20,439 nt of DNA, taken from NCBI GenBank assembly GCA_043721315.1, contig JAYSQZ010000061.1, positions 1 through 20,439 of the forward strand, given 5' to 3'. The stretch is from Elstera sp043721315 (GTDB lineage Bacteria; Pseudomonadota; Alphaproteobacteria; Elsterales; Elsteraceae). Under the pieces are notes generated by a model. It searched no databases and was not told where the DNA came from. It saw nothing but the letters and a program-made list of their open reading frames with translations. Shown here piece by piece: positions 1 to 8,125 of this stretch (position 1 is the first letter of the stretch; every line of letters starts with the position of its first letter). A program made the translations under genes and the position numbers.

Positions 1-129
1 GCCTTTCCCACGTATAAAACTGCTAAAAATCAAGATCGCCTCTTTCAAGTTGCCTCGACTCTTGTGTATTATTATTTAGATATTATTTGAGAGTAATCGA
101 GCGGTCTGCCGCGCGATGGAGGGTTGGAT

Positions 130-1869
130 ATGTACATTGGTCTCCGTTCGCTGATGATGTTGGCTCTCGCTGGAACGGCCCTGACGGCGTTCTCGGCTGT
201 TGCGGTTGAGGCTGACCCGAAGGTGGTCGGTCGGGCGGCGATTATCCAGGATGTCGTGAAGGGTCGAACGACAGTGACCGACGAGCGGGTGATCAAACTC
301 GACGATATTCTCTATTTCCAAGAACAGGTCTTAACCGGGCCAAAGTCCAAAGCGGTGATCGAATTTCGGGATGGCACGACCCTGGAACTCGGCCCTAACG
401 GCGCGTTGACCATTGATAAGATGATTTTCGACCCAGAAGGCGGGAAGAAGGAGAAGGCGGTTAGCATTTCGCGCGGTCTCTTCCGTCTTGTTTCTGGTGC
501 GGCGGCCCCGGATTCCAGCACAACGATTAAAACCCCGTCGGGCACGATTGGTATTCGCGGCTCGGTCATTTCGGGTGTCGTTCCGACCGATCCGACCCAA
601 GCGACGGTGATCGTTGGGGGTTCGGGCAATTTCACGCATACGTCGAATAATGGCACCACCACTCAGTTTACGGGCGGGCAGAGCATTATTTCCAATGTGA
701 ATGGGAATACGGTGCCGCCCAATCAAGTTTCTGCGAATACCATACTGTCGGTGATTAATCAGGTGGGGACCTCGCTCGGTCAGCAGCCGCCGACTTTGCC
801 GCCAGCATCGGCCAACACGCAACAACAGTTAGCGGCAGCTAACACGCTTCCGGGCCAACAGCAGCAACAGCAGCAGACTAGCACCACGCCGGCGCTGAAC
901 ACGCCGCCCGCGACTGGGCAGGTTGGGCTGCCGAATGGGGTTCAAACAACCGCCTCGAACACGGCACCGACGGCACAGCAGCAGCAGCAGTTGGCAACTT
1001 ATACGCAGCAGCAGCAGCAGGTAAATAACCAGCAGCAGCAAACGGCAACGCAAAATGTCGTGCAGGGGCTTTCGACGGTTCTGCCGCAAGATCGTCTTGC
1101 CAATGCGGTCAATCAGATTTCCAGCGGCAACCCGGCGCAGTCGCAAGCGGCACAGAATGCCTCGGGACTGTCGCCGCAGCAGGTGGCGCAGGCATCAACC
1201 GCGTTGCCCCCTGCCTTGCGCGCTGCAATCAATTCCGGCAACCCTGATGCGGTTACGGCAGCGATCAACACCCTGTCGGGCGGCAATCCGCAGCGTGCCG
1301 CTACGCTGGCGCAACAAGCGGTTGGCTTGGCGGAGCAACTGCTTGCAACGAACCCCAGTGCGGCGGTTGCCGTTGCCGGAGCTACGGTTCAAATCGTCGC
1401 CCAGCTTCAGATTCAAAACGCGGCCCCGCCGCAGGTTTTGGAAACTCTGACGATTGCCGCACGAATTTTCGTCTCGCCGGCCGCGCAGCGTGTTGCGCCC
1501 GATCAAGTAGGCCAGCTTTCGGCTCAGGTAACGACGATTGCGGCGAACCCGGTGATCTATCAAGCCTCGCCGCAGGCCGCGATTGCCATTATGGCGAACG
1601 CTTTTCAAGCCGCGACCTCGCCGCTTGTGGTGGCCGCTAACCCAACCGTTGGGGCGCAGATCACTCAAACTTTAGTGCAGGCCTCGCAAGCGCAAAGCCT
1701 CGGCCAAGCAAACCCGACGAATAGCAATCAGATCGCGCAGATTTTAGGGAGCAGAGAGATCACGCTGCCGACGACGGCGGCGGAGCAGCAAGGCGCTACA
1801 GGAGCGCAAAACCCCTCTGAAACGCCGTTACGCTCGGAACTCAACGCTTTCCAGGCCAGCCCAACGTAA
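130..1869 (+). CDS. Exported FecR-domain protein with polyglutamine tracts
   Basis: A 579-residue protein whose specific role I do not recognise. Residues 1-28 look like a Sec signal peptide (hydrophobic core LMMLALAGTALTA). Residues about 50-150 form a FecR-type domain: a segment 'VLTGPKSKAVIEFRDGTTLELGPN' type strand pair (split here: VLTGPKSKAVIEF, then DGTTLELGPN), then ISRGLFRLVSG and TIKTPSGTIGIRGS, typical of periplasmic FecR domains. A low-complexity region follows with glutamine runs at about 243-249, 283-287, 293-297 and 301-304. The remaining C-terminal part is Ala/Gln rich and probably helical. The ATG at 130 is chosen because GGAGG at 118-122 sits 7 nt upstream; an in-frame TTG at 124 would be too close to it. 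No sigma or TonB receptor gene is adjacent, so classical FecR iron signalling is not supported. A periplasmic or surface structural role is inference. Confidence 0.8.
   Translation: MYIGLRSLMMLALAGTALTAFSAVAVEADPKVVGRAAIIQDVVKGRTTVTDERVIKLDDILYFQEQVLTGPKSKAVIEFRDGTTLELGPNGALTIDKMIFDPEGGKKEKAVSISRGLFRLVSGAAAPDSSTTIKTPSGTIGIRGSVISGVVPTDPTQATVIVGGSGNFTHTSNNGTTTQFTGGQSIISNVNGNTVPPNQVSANTILSVINQVGTSLGQQPPTLPPASANTQQQLAAANTLPGQQQQQQQTSTTPALNTPPATGQVGLPNGVQTTASNTAPTAQQQQQLATYTQQQQQVNNQQQQTATQNVVQGLSTVLPQDRLANAVNQISSGNPAQSQAAQNASGLSPQQVAQASTALPPALRAAINSGNPDAVTAAINTLSGGNPQRAATLAQQAVGLAEQLLATNPSAAVAVAGATVQIVAQLQIQNAAPPQVLETLTIAARIFVSPAAQRVAPDQVGQLSAQVTTIAANPVIYQASPQAAIAIMANAFQAATSPLVVAANPTVGAQITQTLVQASQAQSLGQANPTNSNQIAQILGSREITLPTTAAEQQGATGAQNPSETPLRSELNAFQASPT
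856..1041 (+). repeat. CAG/CAA triplet runs encoding polyglutamine
   Basis: Four clusters of mostly CAG codons lie within the FecR-domain gene: 7 codons at 856-876, 5 at 976-990, 5 at 1006-1020 and 4 at 1030-1041. They are in frame, so gain or loss of one unit would change protein length without breaking the frame. They are almost pure CAG with occasional CAA interruptions. Confidence 0.85.
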
Positions 1870-1893
1870 TCGGTTGGCTTTTAACGAAACGCG

Positions 1894-1922
1894 AACGGGC
1901 GCTTCTGCTGGAAGCGCCCGTT
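1894..1922 (+). terminator. Intrinsic terminator after the FecR-domain gene
   Basis: A perfect 12-bp stem (AACGGGCGCTTC at 1894-1905 with GAAGCGCCCGTT at 1911-1922) closes a 5-nt loop TGCTG and runs into TTTTGTTT. It starts 25 bp after the stop of the FecR gene. It also lies just past the end of the convergent minus-strand ggt gene. The opposite strand lacks a good T-run directly after the stem, so efficient action in that direction is less certain. Confidence 0.9.
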
Positions 1923-1948
1923 TTGTTTAGGTAGAGAGCAGGGTTGCT

Positions 1949-3706
1949 CTAATCCCCGACCGCCAAGCCTTCGCGGCGCGGGTCGGCCCCGCCCAGCAGT
2001 TTGCCGTCTTTCACGAGGATTGCCGCGAGACCGCTGTTCATTTCACCGACTGTCACCTTATAACCCATCGTTTCCAGCACGCTTTTGAGCGCAACGGCTT
2101 GCGTTCCATCTTCCAGCAAGGCATTGCCGTTGCGGTTGCCGATATGGCCGAGCGATACGGCGGCTTGCGGGTCTAACTGCCAATCCACCAAGCCGACAAG
2201 GGTTTGCGCGACATATTGAATGATCGCGGCCCCACCGGGGGAACCAACCACCATTTTAACCGCGCCCTGAGCATCGAGAACAATCGTTGGAGCCATCGAG
2301 CTGCGCGGGCGCTTGCCCGGCTCGACACGGTTGGCCACGGGTTTGCCGTCGCGCTCGGACACGAAGCTGAAGTCGGTGAGTTGATTGTTCAGTAAGAAGC
2401 CGCCCACCATGCGCCGCGCCCCGAACGCATCTTCGATCGTGCTGGTCATGGACAGGGCATTGCCGTAGCGATCGACAATGGCGAGATGCGTGGTCGAAGG
2501 AAATTCTGGGGCTTCCCCTCCGGCCAGCGCACCGCTGCTGCTTGGTGGCTGGCCTGCGGGTGCGGTGCCCTTATCGGTGTTCCAATCTATCCATTGGGCG
2601 CGCTGACTAAGGTAGATTGGGTCCAGCATACCCGTTACCGGTTGGCGCACGAACGCCGGATCGGCCACATACATATCGCGGTCGGCAAAGGCCAAGCGGC
2701 CCGCCTGCATGAAGAGATGCGCCGACTGAATGCCGTTTGGGCCGAAGGATTTAAGGTCATGGCGCTCCAAAATCCCCAGCATCTGGGCAACTGCGAGACC
2801 ACCGGAGGAGGGCGGGGCCATGCCGCACACCTTCAACGCGCGGTAAAGGCTGCACACGGGATCGCGCTGGATCACCTTATAGGCCGCAAGATCGGCCATG
2901 CTGAGGCTGCCGGGGTTCGGCTCTTTCCCAACGGCGGCCACCAGGGTTTCGCCCAGAGCGCCGCGATAAAAAGGCTCGATGCCTTGTTCGGCGAGAATCT
3001 TAAGCGTTGCCGCGTAATCAGGGTTCTGGAGCAATTCCCCTTCCCAACGCGGCTCACCGTTCGGGCGGTAGAAATAGGCGCGCGCCACGGGGTCGCGCAT
3101 CAGATGTTTTTCGGTCTGCAAGAGTTTGGCGAGGCGCGGGGAGAGGGTGAAGCCTTCTTCCGCCAGCGTGCGCGCGGGTTGGATCAAATCGGCCCATTGG
3201 GCCTTACCGTGGCGCTTGTGCAGCACGTCCAGCAGGCGCGGCACACCGGGAACACCCACCGAGCGCCCGCCAACAACGGCCTCGTAGAAAGGCAGCGGCT
3301 TGCCATCGGCTCCGAGGAAAAGCTGCGGCGTGGCCGCCTCCGGCGCGGTTTCGCGGCCATCGTAGGAGGTGAGCTTGCTGGAAGCCTTATCGTAATACAG
3401 CACGAACGCGCCGCCGCCGATGCCCGACGATTGCGGCTCGACGAGGTTTAGCGCCAGTTGTGCCGCAATCGCGGCATCCGCTGCTGTCCCGCCGTCCGCC
3501 AGCACGGCGGCCCCGATGCGCGATGCGATAGGGTTTGCGGTAACGATCATGAATTTTTCTGCCGTCACCAGCGCTTTCGCCGAGGTGCCGGTGGCGGCTT
3601 CGGGTGCTTTCTCGGGTGCTTGGGCCGCCAGAGGCAAGGGGAGTGCGGCAAGGCAGGATAAAAAGCCGGTCAAACAGGTCCGGCGGAGAAACCGCGATGT
3701 TGGCAT
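1949..3706 (-). CDS. ggt: Gamma-glutamyltransferase precursor
   Basis: A 585-residue periplasmic enzyme that cleaves the gamma-glutamyl bond of glutathione and related peptides, by hydrolysis or transfer. The N-terminus has a signal peptide ending near AAQA (residue 30). The proenzyme cuts itself before the catalytic threonine; here that is Thr405 in STTHLAIVD, the start of the small subunit. Other family signatures are visible: SYDGRETAP with substrate-binding Arg118, GMAPPSSGG near 295-303, NNQLTDFS near 440-447, and RPRSSMAPT with the paired serines at 469-470. Length fits the family (about 580). The ATG at 3706 is preceded by a purine-rich AGAGGGG. It is divergent from the CinA-like gene across 125 bp and converges on the FecR gene. 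No sign of truncation. Confidence 0.95.
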   Translation of the reverse strand: MPTSRFLRRTCLTGFLSCLAALPLPLAAQAPEKAPEAATGTSAKALVTAEKFMIVTANPIASRIGAAVLADGGTAADAAIAAQLALNLVEPQSSGIGGGAFVLYYDKASSKLTSYDGRETAPEAATPQLFLGADGKPLPFYEAVVGGRSVGVPGVPRLLDVLHKRHGKAQWADLIQPARTLAEEGFTLSPRLAKLLQTEKHLMRDPVARAYFYRPNGEPRWEGELLQNPDYAATLKILAEQGIEPFYRGALGETLVAAVGKEPNPGSLSMADLAAYKVIQRDPVCSLYRALKVCGMAPPSSGGLAVAQMLGILERHDLKSFGPNGIQSAHLFMQAGRLAFADRDMYVADPAFVRQPVTGMLDPIYLSQRAQWIDWNTDKGTAPAGQPPSSSGALAGGEAPEFPSTTHLAIVDRYGNALSMTSTIEDAFGARRMVGGFLLNNQLTDFSFVSERDGKPVANRVEPGKRPRSSMAPTIVLDAQGAVKMVVGSPGGAAIIQYVAQTLVGLVDWQLDPQAAVSLGHIGNRNGNALLEDGTQAVALKSVLETMGYKVTVGEMNSGLAAILVKDGKLLGGADPRREGLAVGD

Positions 3707-3743
3707 AGACGTGCGCCCCTCTCAGCCCTAGCTTCTATAAATC

Positions 3744-3758
3744 GGGCGCACTGCGCCC
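3744..3758. promoter_or_regulatory. 15-bp perfect palindrome between ggt and the MoCF gene
   Basis: GGGCGCA (3744-3750) and TGCGCCC (3752-3758) are exact inverted copies around one base. It lies in the 125-bp divergent gap, close to a TATAGA on the minus strand that could be a ggt -10. It may be an operator or just a GC-rich hairpin; neither a partner regulator nor a clear -35 was seen. Confidence 0.35.
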
Positions 3759-3831
3759 AAATGTCGAACAAAAGCCTAACCGCAACCCCCATGTGTAGGC
3801 AATGCCAGGGGTGCGGATCAGCGGAGGAATC

Positions 3832-4599
3832 ATGAGCGTCACAGCAGAAAAAAGCGTAACCGCCGCCGTCCTGGTCATCGGCAACGAGATTTTGTCGGGC
3901 CGAACCCACGACACCAATCTGCATTATCTTGCGGGCGTGCTCACCGAGCGCGGGATTGTGGTGGCCGAAGCCCGCGTGGTGCCGGACGATGAAGCGGTGA
4001 TCATTGCCACGGTCAATGATCTGCGCGCGCGCCATACTTACGTTTTTACCACGGGCGGCATCGGGCCAACCCACGACGATATTACCTCGGCCTGTATCGC
4101 CAAAGCCTTCGGCGTTGCCCTGCATCGGCACCCGGTAGCAGTGAAGCTGCTTGAAGCGCATTACGAGCCGGGGCAACTTACCGAAGCGCGGCTAAAAATG
4201 ACCGAGGTGCCGTTGGGCGCGAGCCTGATTGATAATCCCGTCTCCAAAGCCCCCGGCTTTCGGATGGAAAACGTCTTCGTGCTGGCAGGGGTGCCGCGCA
4301 TCGCCAAAGCGATGATGGACGGCGTGTTGCCCACTCTCGCGGAAGGCCCGCCGATTCACGCGACCACGGTTTCCTGCACGTTGGGCGAAGGCGTGATTGC
4401 CGAAGGCTTGGGCGCAATCCAGGCCGAGTATCCGGGGCTTTCGGTCGGCTCCTACCCCTATTTCCGCAACGGCCAGATCGGCGTGAGCCTGGTCACGCGC
4501 GGCACGGACCGGGCAGAGGTCGAGGCAGCAACGGCGGCGATCAAGGCGCTGGTGGAACGGCTTGGCGGCGCGGCGCTGGTGGCGGAGGGGATGGGGTAG
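3832..4599 (+). CDS. Stand-alone CinA N-terminal-type MoCF-domain protein
   Basis: A 255-residue protein of the competence/damage-inducible protein A family (COG1058). The MoCF fold, shared with molybdopterin-binding MoaB/MogA/MoeA, spans about residues 10-175: VIGNEILSGRTHDTN at the start and FTTGGIGPTHDDIT near 70-85. The rest (GVPRIAKAMMDGVLP onward, ending GVSLVTRGTD) matches the second domain of this family. The C-terminal nicotinamide-nucleotide amidase domain found in full CinA is absent, as is usual in alphaproteobacteria, which often have it as a separate gene. The ATG at 3832 is chosen because GGAGG at 3823-3827 precedes it; an upstream in-frame ATG at 3802 lacks this. Proposed activity for relatives is pyrophosphatase action on ADP-ribose or FAD-like nucleotides; the substrate here is unknown. 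Confidence 0.88.
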   Translation: MSVTAEKSVTAAVLVIGNEILSGRTHDTNLHYLAGVLTERGIVVAEARVVPDDEAVIIATVNDLRARHTYVFTTGGIGPTHDDITSACIAKAFGVALHRHPVAVKLLEAHYEPGQLTEARLKMTEVPLGASLIDNPVSKAPGFRMENVFVLAGVPRIAKAMMDGVLPTLAEGPPIHATTVSCTLGEGVIAEGLGAIQAEYPGLSVGSYPYFRNGQIGVSLVTRGTDRAEVEAATAAIKALVERLGGAALVAEGMG

Positions 4600-4648
4600 G
4601 GGGACTATCTGCTGTGTTTGCTGGAGTGTTAAGTGTTGGGTGTGACGC

Positions 4649-4678
4649 TTGAATATCGGGCCGACTGCTGCATATGAT
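4649..4678 (+). promoter_or_regulatory. Candidate promoter for the vapBC pair
   Basis: TTGAAT (4649-4654) and TATGAT (4673-4678) are separated by 18 bp, matching the housekeeping consensus at 4 and 5 of 6 positions. Transcription would begin near 4685, inside the 7-bp tandem repeat, and run into the antitoxin gene at 4733. Confidence 0.5.
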
Positions 4679-4704
4679 GCGTGATGCGTGATGCGTGATG
4701 CGTG
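4677..4704 (+). repeat. 7-bp tandem repeat, four units of ATGCGTG
   Basis: Four exact head-to-tail copies of ATGCGTG occupy 4677-4704, followed by the decayed units ATGATTG and ATGCTGT up to about 4718. Each unit starts with ATG, and because 7 is not a multiple of 3 the copies fall in different frames. The first three each open a micro-ORF reading Met-Arg-Asp-Ala-stop. The array begins at the end of the candidate -10 and lies in the leader of the toxin-antitoxin transcript. Confidence 0.9.
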
Positions 4705-4732
4705 ATGATTGATGCTGTGGCGTGAGGCGATG

Positions 4733-4960
4733 ATGCGGACAACACTGGCTATCGATGATGATATTTTAACGGCAGCGAAGGCCCTGGCAACGCAGCAGGG
4801 GCGGAGCATCGGGGAAGTTATTTCCGATCTTGCGCGTCGCTCGCTTACGAGAAACCCATCAGGCGCACAGCGTAACGGCATTTTTTTGCTGGCACCAAGA
4901 GCCGATTCGCCTTTGGTAACGCTTGAGATCGTTAATGCTCTTCGCGATGAAACACCGTGA
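4733..4960 (+). CDS. vapB: VapB-type antitoxin (ribbon-helix-helix)
   Basis: A 75-residue protein starting MRTTLAIDDDILTAAKALA, the usual beginning of ribbon-helix-helix VapB antitoxins. The strand MRTTLAID and the helices of residues 9-35 (ending SDLARRSL) would form the DNA-binding dimer. The C-terminal half, with hydrophobic FLLAP and VNALRDE segments, probably wraps the toxin. It neutralises the adjacent VapC and would be expected to repress its own promoter. ATG 4733 is preferred over the adjacent ATG 4730 because GAGG at 4724-4727 is then 5 nt upstream. The stop overlaps the toxin start in the string GTGA, pointing to translational coupling. Confidence 0.85.
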   Translation: MRTTLAIDDDILTAAKALATQQGRSIGEVISDLARRSLTRNPSGAQRNGIFLLAPRADSPLVTLEIVNALRDETP

Positions 4961-5391
4961 CTTACCTACTTGATGTCAATGTTTTGATCGCTTTGATCGA
5001 TCCGGGGCACGTCGCGCACGATGCCGCCCATCGTTGGTTCGCAGCGATGGGGCATTCCTCTTGGGCGACTTGCCCCCTTACGGAGAATGGCGTTATCCGT
5101 ATCCTTGGGAACCCAAAATACCCAAACTCCCCAGGATCACCGGCTCGTACCGCACCCATCGTGCGAAGCCTGCGTGACCTGCCGGGACATGAATTCTGGC
5201 CCGACGATCTGAGCATGGTCGATTGTGCCGCGATTGATACCGAAAAAGTGCTGACATCGGCTCAGGTGACAGACACTTATCTGCTAGCGCTGGCCAAAGT
5301 ACATGGCGGGGTTCTGGCGACCTTTGATCGCAAACTGTCGGTCTTGGCAGTAGGGGGCGGTAAAACGTCCCTTCATCTCATATCGGGATAA
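4957..5391 (+). CDS. vapC: VapC-type PIN-domain ribonuclease toxin
   Basis: A 144-residue PIN-domain protein, full family length. The acidic metal-binding residues are all in place: Asp6 in YLLDVNVLIAL, Glu43 in PLTENGVIRIL, Asp106 in VTDTYLLALA and Asp124 in ATFDRKL. VapC toxins are magnesium-dependent ribonucleases that usually cut tRNA or rRNA and stop growth when freed from VapB; the target here cannot be read from sequence. The start is GTG at 4957, overlapping the antitoxin stop by 4 nt. The pair sits between cinA-like and uvrB genes and looks intact. Confidence 0.9.
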   Translation: MTYLLDVNVLIALIDPGHVAHDAAHRWFAAMGHSSWATCPLTENGVIRILGNPKYPNSPGSPARTAPIVRSLRDLPGHEFWPDDLSMVDCAAIDTEKVLTSAQVTDTYLLALAKVHGGVLATFDRKLSVLAVGGGKTSLHLISG

Positions 5392-5398
5392 GGCAGGT

Positions 5399-5420
5399 CC
5401 AGGACCGCCCCCGGTCCTGG
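5399..5420. terminator. Hairpin between convergent vapC and uvrB
   Basis: CCAGGACCG (5399-5407) pairs exactly with CGGTCCTGG (5412-5420) around a CCCC loop. It lies in the 52-bp gap between the two convergent gene ends, as a shared terminator would. Neither strand has a T-run after the stem, so intrinsic termination is uncertain. Confidence 0.4.
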
Positions 5421-5443
5421 TGGGGTGTGGGACAACGCCCCGC

Positions 5444-7579
5444 CTAGCGGGCCTTCCCCCACCGCCCCCGATTGGCCTTTGCTGCCTGTGCGCTGCCCGC
5501 CTTCGGTTTCGCATCGGGATCGGGCAGCCCCAGGTCGCGTGCTTCCAGGCGGCGGAGTTCGTCGCGCAGGCGGGCGGCTTCTTCGAACTCCAGGTTCGCG
5601 GCGGCGTCACGCATTTTTTTGTCGAGTTCGGCGATGTAGGTTTTGAGGTCTTTGCCGAAACTATGGTCCGGCCCGGTATCGACGTTCAGGTGGTCGCCGC
5701 GCTCGAAGACTGACGACAGCACGTCGCCGATGGATTTGCGGATGCTTTCCGGCGTAATGCCGTGGGCGGCATTATAGACCTGTTGTTTTTCGCGGCGGCG
5801 GTTGGTTTCGCCGATGGCGGCTTCCATGCTGTTGGTCATGCGGTCGGCATAGAGCAAAGCCCTGCCTTCCACATTGCGGGCGGCGCGGCCAATTGTTTGA
5901 ATGAGGGACGTGCGGGAACGGAGGTAGCCTTCCTTATCCGCATCCAGAATCGCCACGGTTGAACATTCGGGGATGTCGAGGCCCTCGCGCAGCAGGTTGA
6001 TGCCGATAAGTACGTCGAACACACCCAAGCGTAAATCACGGATAATCTCGATGCGCTCCAGCGTATCCACGTCCGAATGGACGTAGCGCACCTTCAGCCC
6101 GGCTTCGGTCATATATTCGGTGAGGGCTTCGGCCATTTTCTTGGTGAGCACGGTCACCAGCACGCGGCTGTTTTTGGCGGCTTCGGCTTTGCACTCGGCA
6201 ATCAGGTCATCGACTTGATGTTCGGTGGGGCGAATGATGCAAATGGGATCGGTGAGGCCCGTGGGGCGCACCACCTGTTCGGCGTAGATGCCTTGGGTCT
6301 CGTTCAACTCCCACGGGCCAGGGGTGGCTGAGACAAAGATGGTTTGCGGGCGAAGCTCCTCCCATTCCTCAAACTTCAGCGGGCGGTTGTCCATGCAGGA
6401 CGGCAGGCGGAAACCGAAATCGGCCAGAGTGGATTTGCGCGCAAAATCGCCCTTATACATCGCGCCCAACTGCGGCACGGTCACATGGCTTTCATCTATA
6501 ATCAGCAAGGCGTCGGGCGGAAGGTACTCAAACAGCGTCGGCGGCGGTGCGCCGGGGGCGCGACCCGACAGATAGCGCGAATAGTTTTCGATGCCCGAAC
6601 AAAAGCCGGAGGCTTCGAGCATCTCCAAATCGAACTGCGTGCGCTGCTCGATGCGCTGGGCTTCCAGCAGCTTGTTCGTCTCGACAAACTCGGCGAGGCG
6701 CAGTTTCAAGTCTTGCTTGATCTGCTTGATCGCCTGATTAAGCGTTGGGCGCGGGGTGACGTAGTGGCTATTAGCGTAAATCCGCACGGTTTCGAGCGCG
6801 GTGATCTTCTCCCCGGTCAGCGGATCAATCTCATGCAGCCCTTCGATCTCGTCGCCGAACAGGGAGATGCGCCACGCCCTATCTTCATAATGGGCCGGGA
6901 AAAGCTCGATGGTATCGCCGCGCACGCGAAAGGTGCCGCGCCCGAAGCCGGCATCGTTGCGTTTATACTGAAGCTCCGACAGGCGGCGAATGAGGGTCGT
7001 GCGCTCGAAGCTCTGATTGAGCGCGAGATCGACCGTCATGGTCGAATAGGTTTCGACCGAACCAATACCGTAAATGCACGAGACCGAGGCGACGATAATC
7101 ACGTCGCGCTGTTCTAACAGCGCGCGGGTGGCGGCGTGGCGCATCCGATCAATCTGCTCGTTGATCGTCGATTCTTTTTCTATATAAGTATCGGTGCGGG
7201 GAACATAGGCTTCCGGCTGGTAATAATCGTAATAAGAGACAAAATATTCTACGGCATTATTGGGAAAAAAACTCTTCATTTCCCCATAAAGCTGCGCCGC
7301 GAGGGTTTTATTTGGCGCGAGAATGAGTGTTGGGCGCTGCACATGCTGGATAACATGGGCGACGGTAAAGGTTTTGCCCGATCCGGTTACGCCGAGCAGC
7401 ACTTGGCTTTTCTCGTCTTCAGAGAGGCCCTTCAGCAACTCGGCAATCGCCGCCGGTTGATCCCCTGCCGGACGATAGTCCGACACAAGCTCAAGCCGTG
7501 CGCCGCTTTTCGGCCAATCGTAATCGGCCCGATGGACCGGAACGCCCCCTAACGGATGATCGCGCAACGCCGTTGCCAT
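5444..7579 (-). CDS. uvrB: UvrABC system protein B
   Basis: A 711-residue DNA damage-verifying helicase subunit of nucleotide excision repair. The Walker A GVTGSGKT is at 63-70 and the damage-probing beta-hairpin YYDYYQPEAYVP starts at about 116. Further on come the DESH Walker B box and the helicase motif QTIGRAARN. The C-terminus carries the UVR coiled-coil (LEFEEAARLRDELRRLE) that docks UvrC. The frame stays open upstream to 7846, but that part is not UvrB-like and would overlap folB, so the ATG at 7579, with AAGGGA upstream, is taken. The gap to folB was searched for the alphaproteobacterial LexA box GTTC-N7-GTTC and none was seen. Confidence 0.97.
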   Translation of the reverse strand: MATALRDHPLGGVPVHRADYDWPKSGARLELVSDYRPAGDQPAAIAELLKGLSEDEKSQVLLGVTGSGKTFTVAHVIQHVQRPTLILAPNKTLAAQLYGEMKSFFPNNAVEYFVSYYDYYQPEAYVPRTDTYIEKESTINEQIDRMRHAATRALLEQRDVIIVASVSCIYGIGSVETYSTMTVDLALNQSFERTTLIRRLSELQYKRNDAGFGRGTFRVRGDTIELFPAHYEDRAWRISLFGDEIEGLHEIDPLTGEKITALETVRIYANSHYVTPRPTLNQAIKQIKQDLKLRLAEFVETNKLLEAQRIEQRTQFDLEMLEASGFCSGIENYSRYLSGRAPGAPPPTLFEYLPPDALLIIDESHVTVPQLGAMYKGDFARKSTLADFGFRLPSCMDNRPLKFEEWEELRPQTIFVSATPGPWELNETQGIYAEQVVRPTGLTDPICIIRPTEHQVDDLIAECKAEAAKNSRVLVTVLTKKMAEALTEYMTEAGLKVRYVHSDVDTLERIEIIRDLRLGVFDVLIGINLLREGLDIPECSTVAILDADKEGYLRSRTSLIQTIGRAARNVEGRALLYADRMTNSMEAAIGETNRRREKQQVYNAAHGITPESIRKSIGDVLSSVFERGDHLNVDTGPDHSFGKDLKTYIAELDKKMRDAAANLEFEEAARLRDELRRLEARDLGLPDPDAKPKAGSAQAAKANRGRWGKAR

Positions 7580-7708
7580 AGCAGCTATCCCTTTTTTAAG
7601 AGCGAATGACACTAGCGCGCGCGGGCCAAGGCGGCTAGAGGGTAAGAACAAACCGGGGCTGATCGTTGGGTCGGTTCCGCCGCTATCCGTGCTCAGGATT
7701 TTTTGTGC

Positions 7709-8125
7709 ATGACCGATTTGTCTGTGTCTCCATTTATGTCCCCCCCTAAGCACCCGTCGCAGGTGCCCTTGCGCCGCCTCTATATCCATGATCTCGACTT
7801 GATGGCCGATATTGGTGTCTATCCCGAAGAAAAGGGCGTGCTGCAACCGATTGCGGTTTCCGTCGATCTGCTGGTCACGGAGACCGAGCCGGGATCGGAC
7901 GATTTGGCTGCCGTGGTGTGCTATGCCACCTTAGCCGATGGCATTCGGGCGTTGGTGAGCGGCTCAAGGGTTAATCTCGTCGAAACTTTGGCGGATCGCA
8001 TCGCCCGCCTGTGCCTGCTAGATGCCCGCGTGCGGACCGCGCGGGTCCGGGTAGAGAAGCGGGCCGTGATGCCGGATGCGCGCGCGGTCGGTGTGGAGAT
8101 TGAACGCTCTGCCGGGCAAAGTTAG
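7709..8125 (+). CDS. folB: Dihydroneopterin aldolase
   Basis: A 138-residue enzyme of folate synthesis that splits 7,8-dihydroneopterin to 6-hydroxymethyl-dihydropterin and glycolaldehyde. Family marks are LRRLYIHDLDLMADIGVYPEE at the start of the domain (given in part: IHDLDLMADIGVYP, about 26-39), CYATLADGI with Tyr72, VNLVETLADRIA with Glu92, and the catalytic Lys117 in VRVEKRAVMPDA. The first 20 residues are extra and not conserved in the family, so translation could instead begin at the ATG at 7736. ATG 7709 is chosen for the AGGA about 10 nt upstream. It is divergent from uvrB and lies upstream of uvrC, separated from it by a long gap. Confidence 0.9.
   Translation: MTDLSVSPFMSPPKHPSQVPLRRLYIHDLDLMADIGVYPEEKGVLQPIAVSVDLLVTETEPGSDDLAAVVCYATLADGIRALVSGSRVNLVETLADRIARLCLLDARVRTARVRVEKRAVMPDARAVGVEIERSAGQS

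Noticed and set aside
2486..3451. 321-codon open frame on the plus strand
   Set aside because: It lies wholly antisense to ggt, whose motifs are complete, and its translation is Arg/Gly/Ala rich with no recognisable domain. It is a shadow of GC-rich coding DNA.
7580..7708. LexA (SOS) box between uvrB and folB
   Set aside because: No GTTC-N7-GTTC or GAAC-N7-GAAC was found; the nearest pairs have wrong spacing or bases.
7580..7846. N-terminal extension of uvrB by 89 codons
   Set aside because: The extra translation is not UvrB-like, overlaps folB on the other strand and would remove the intergenic region. ATG 7579 has a ribosome site and gives the family start.
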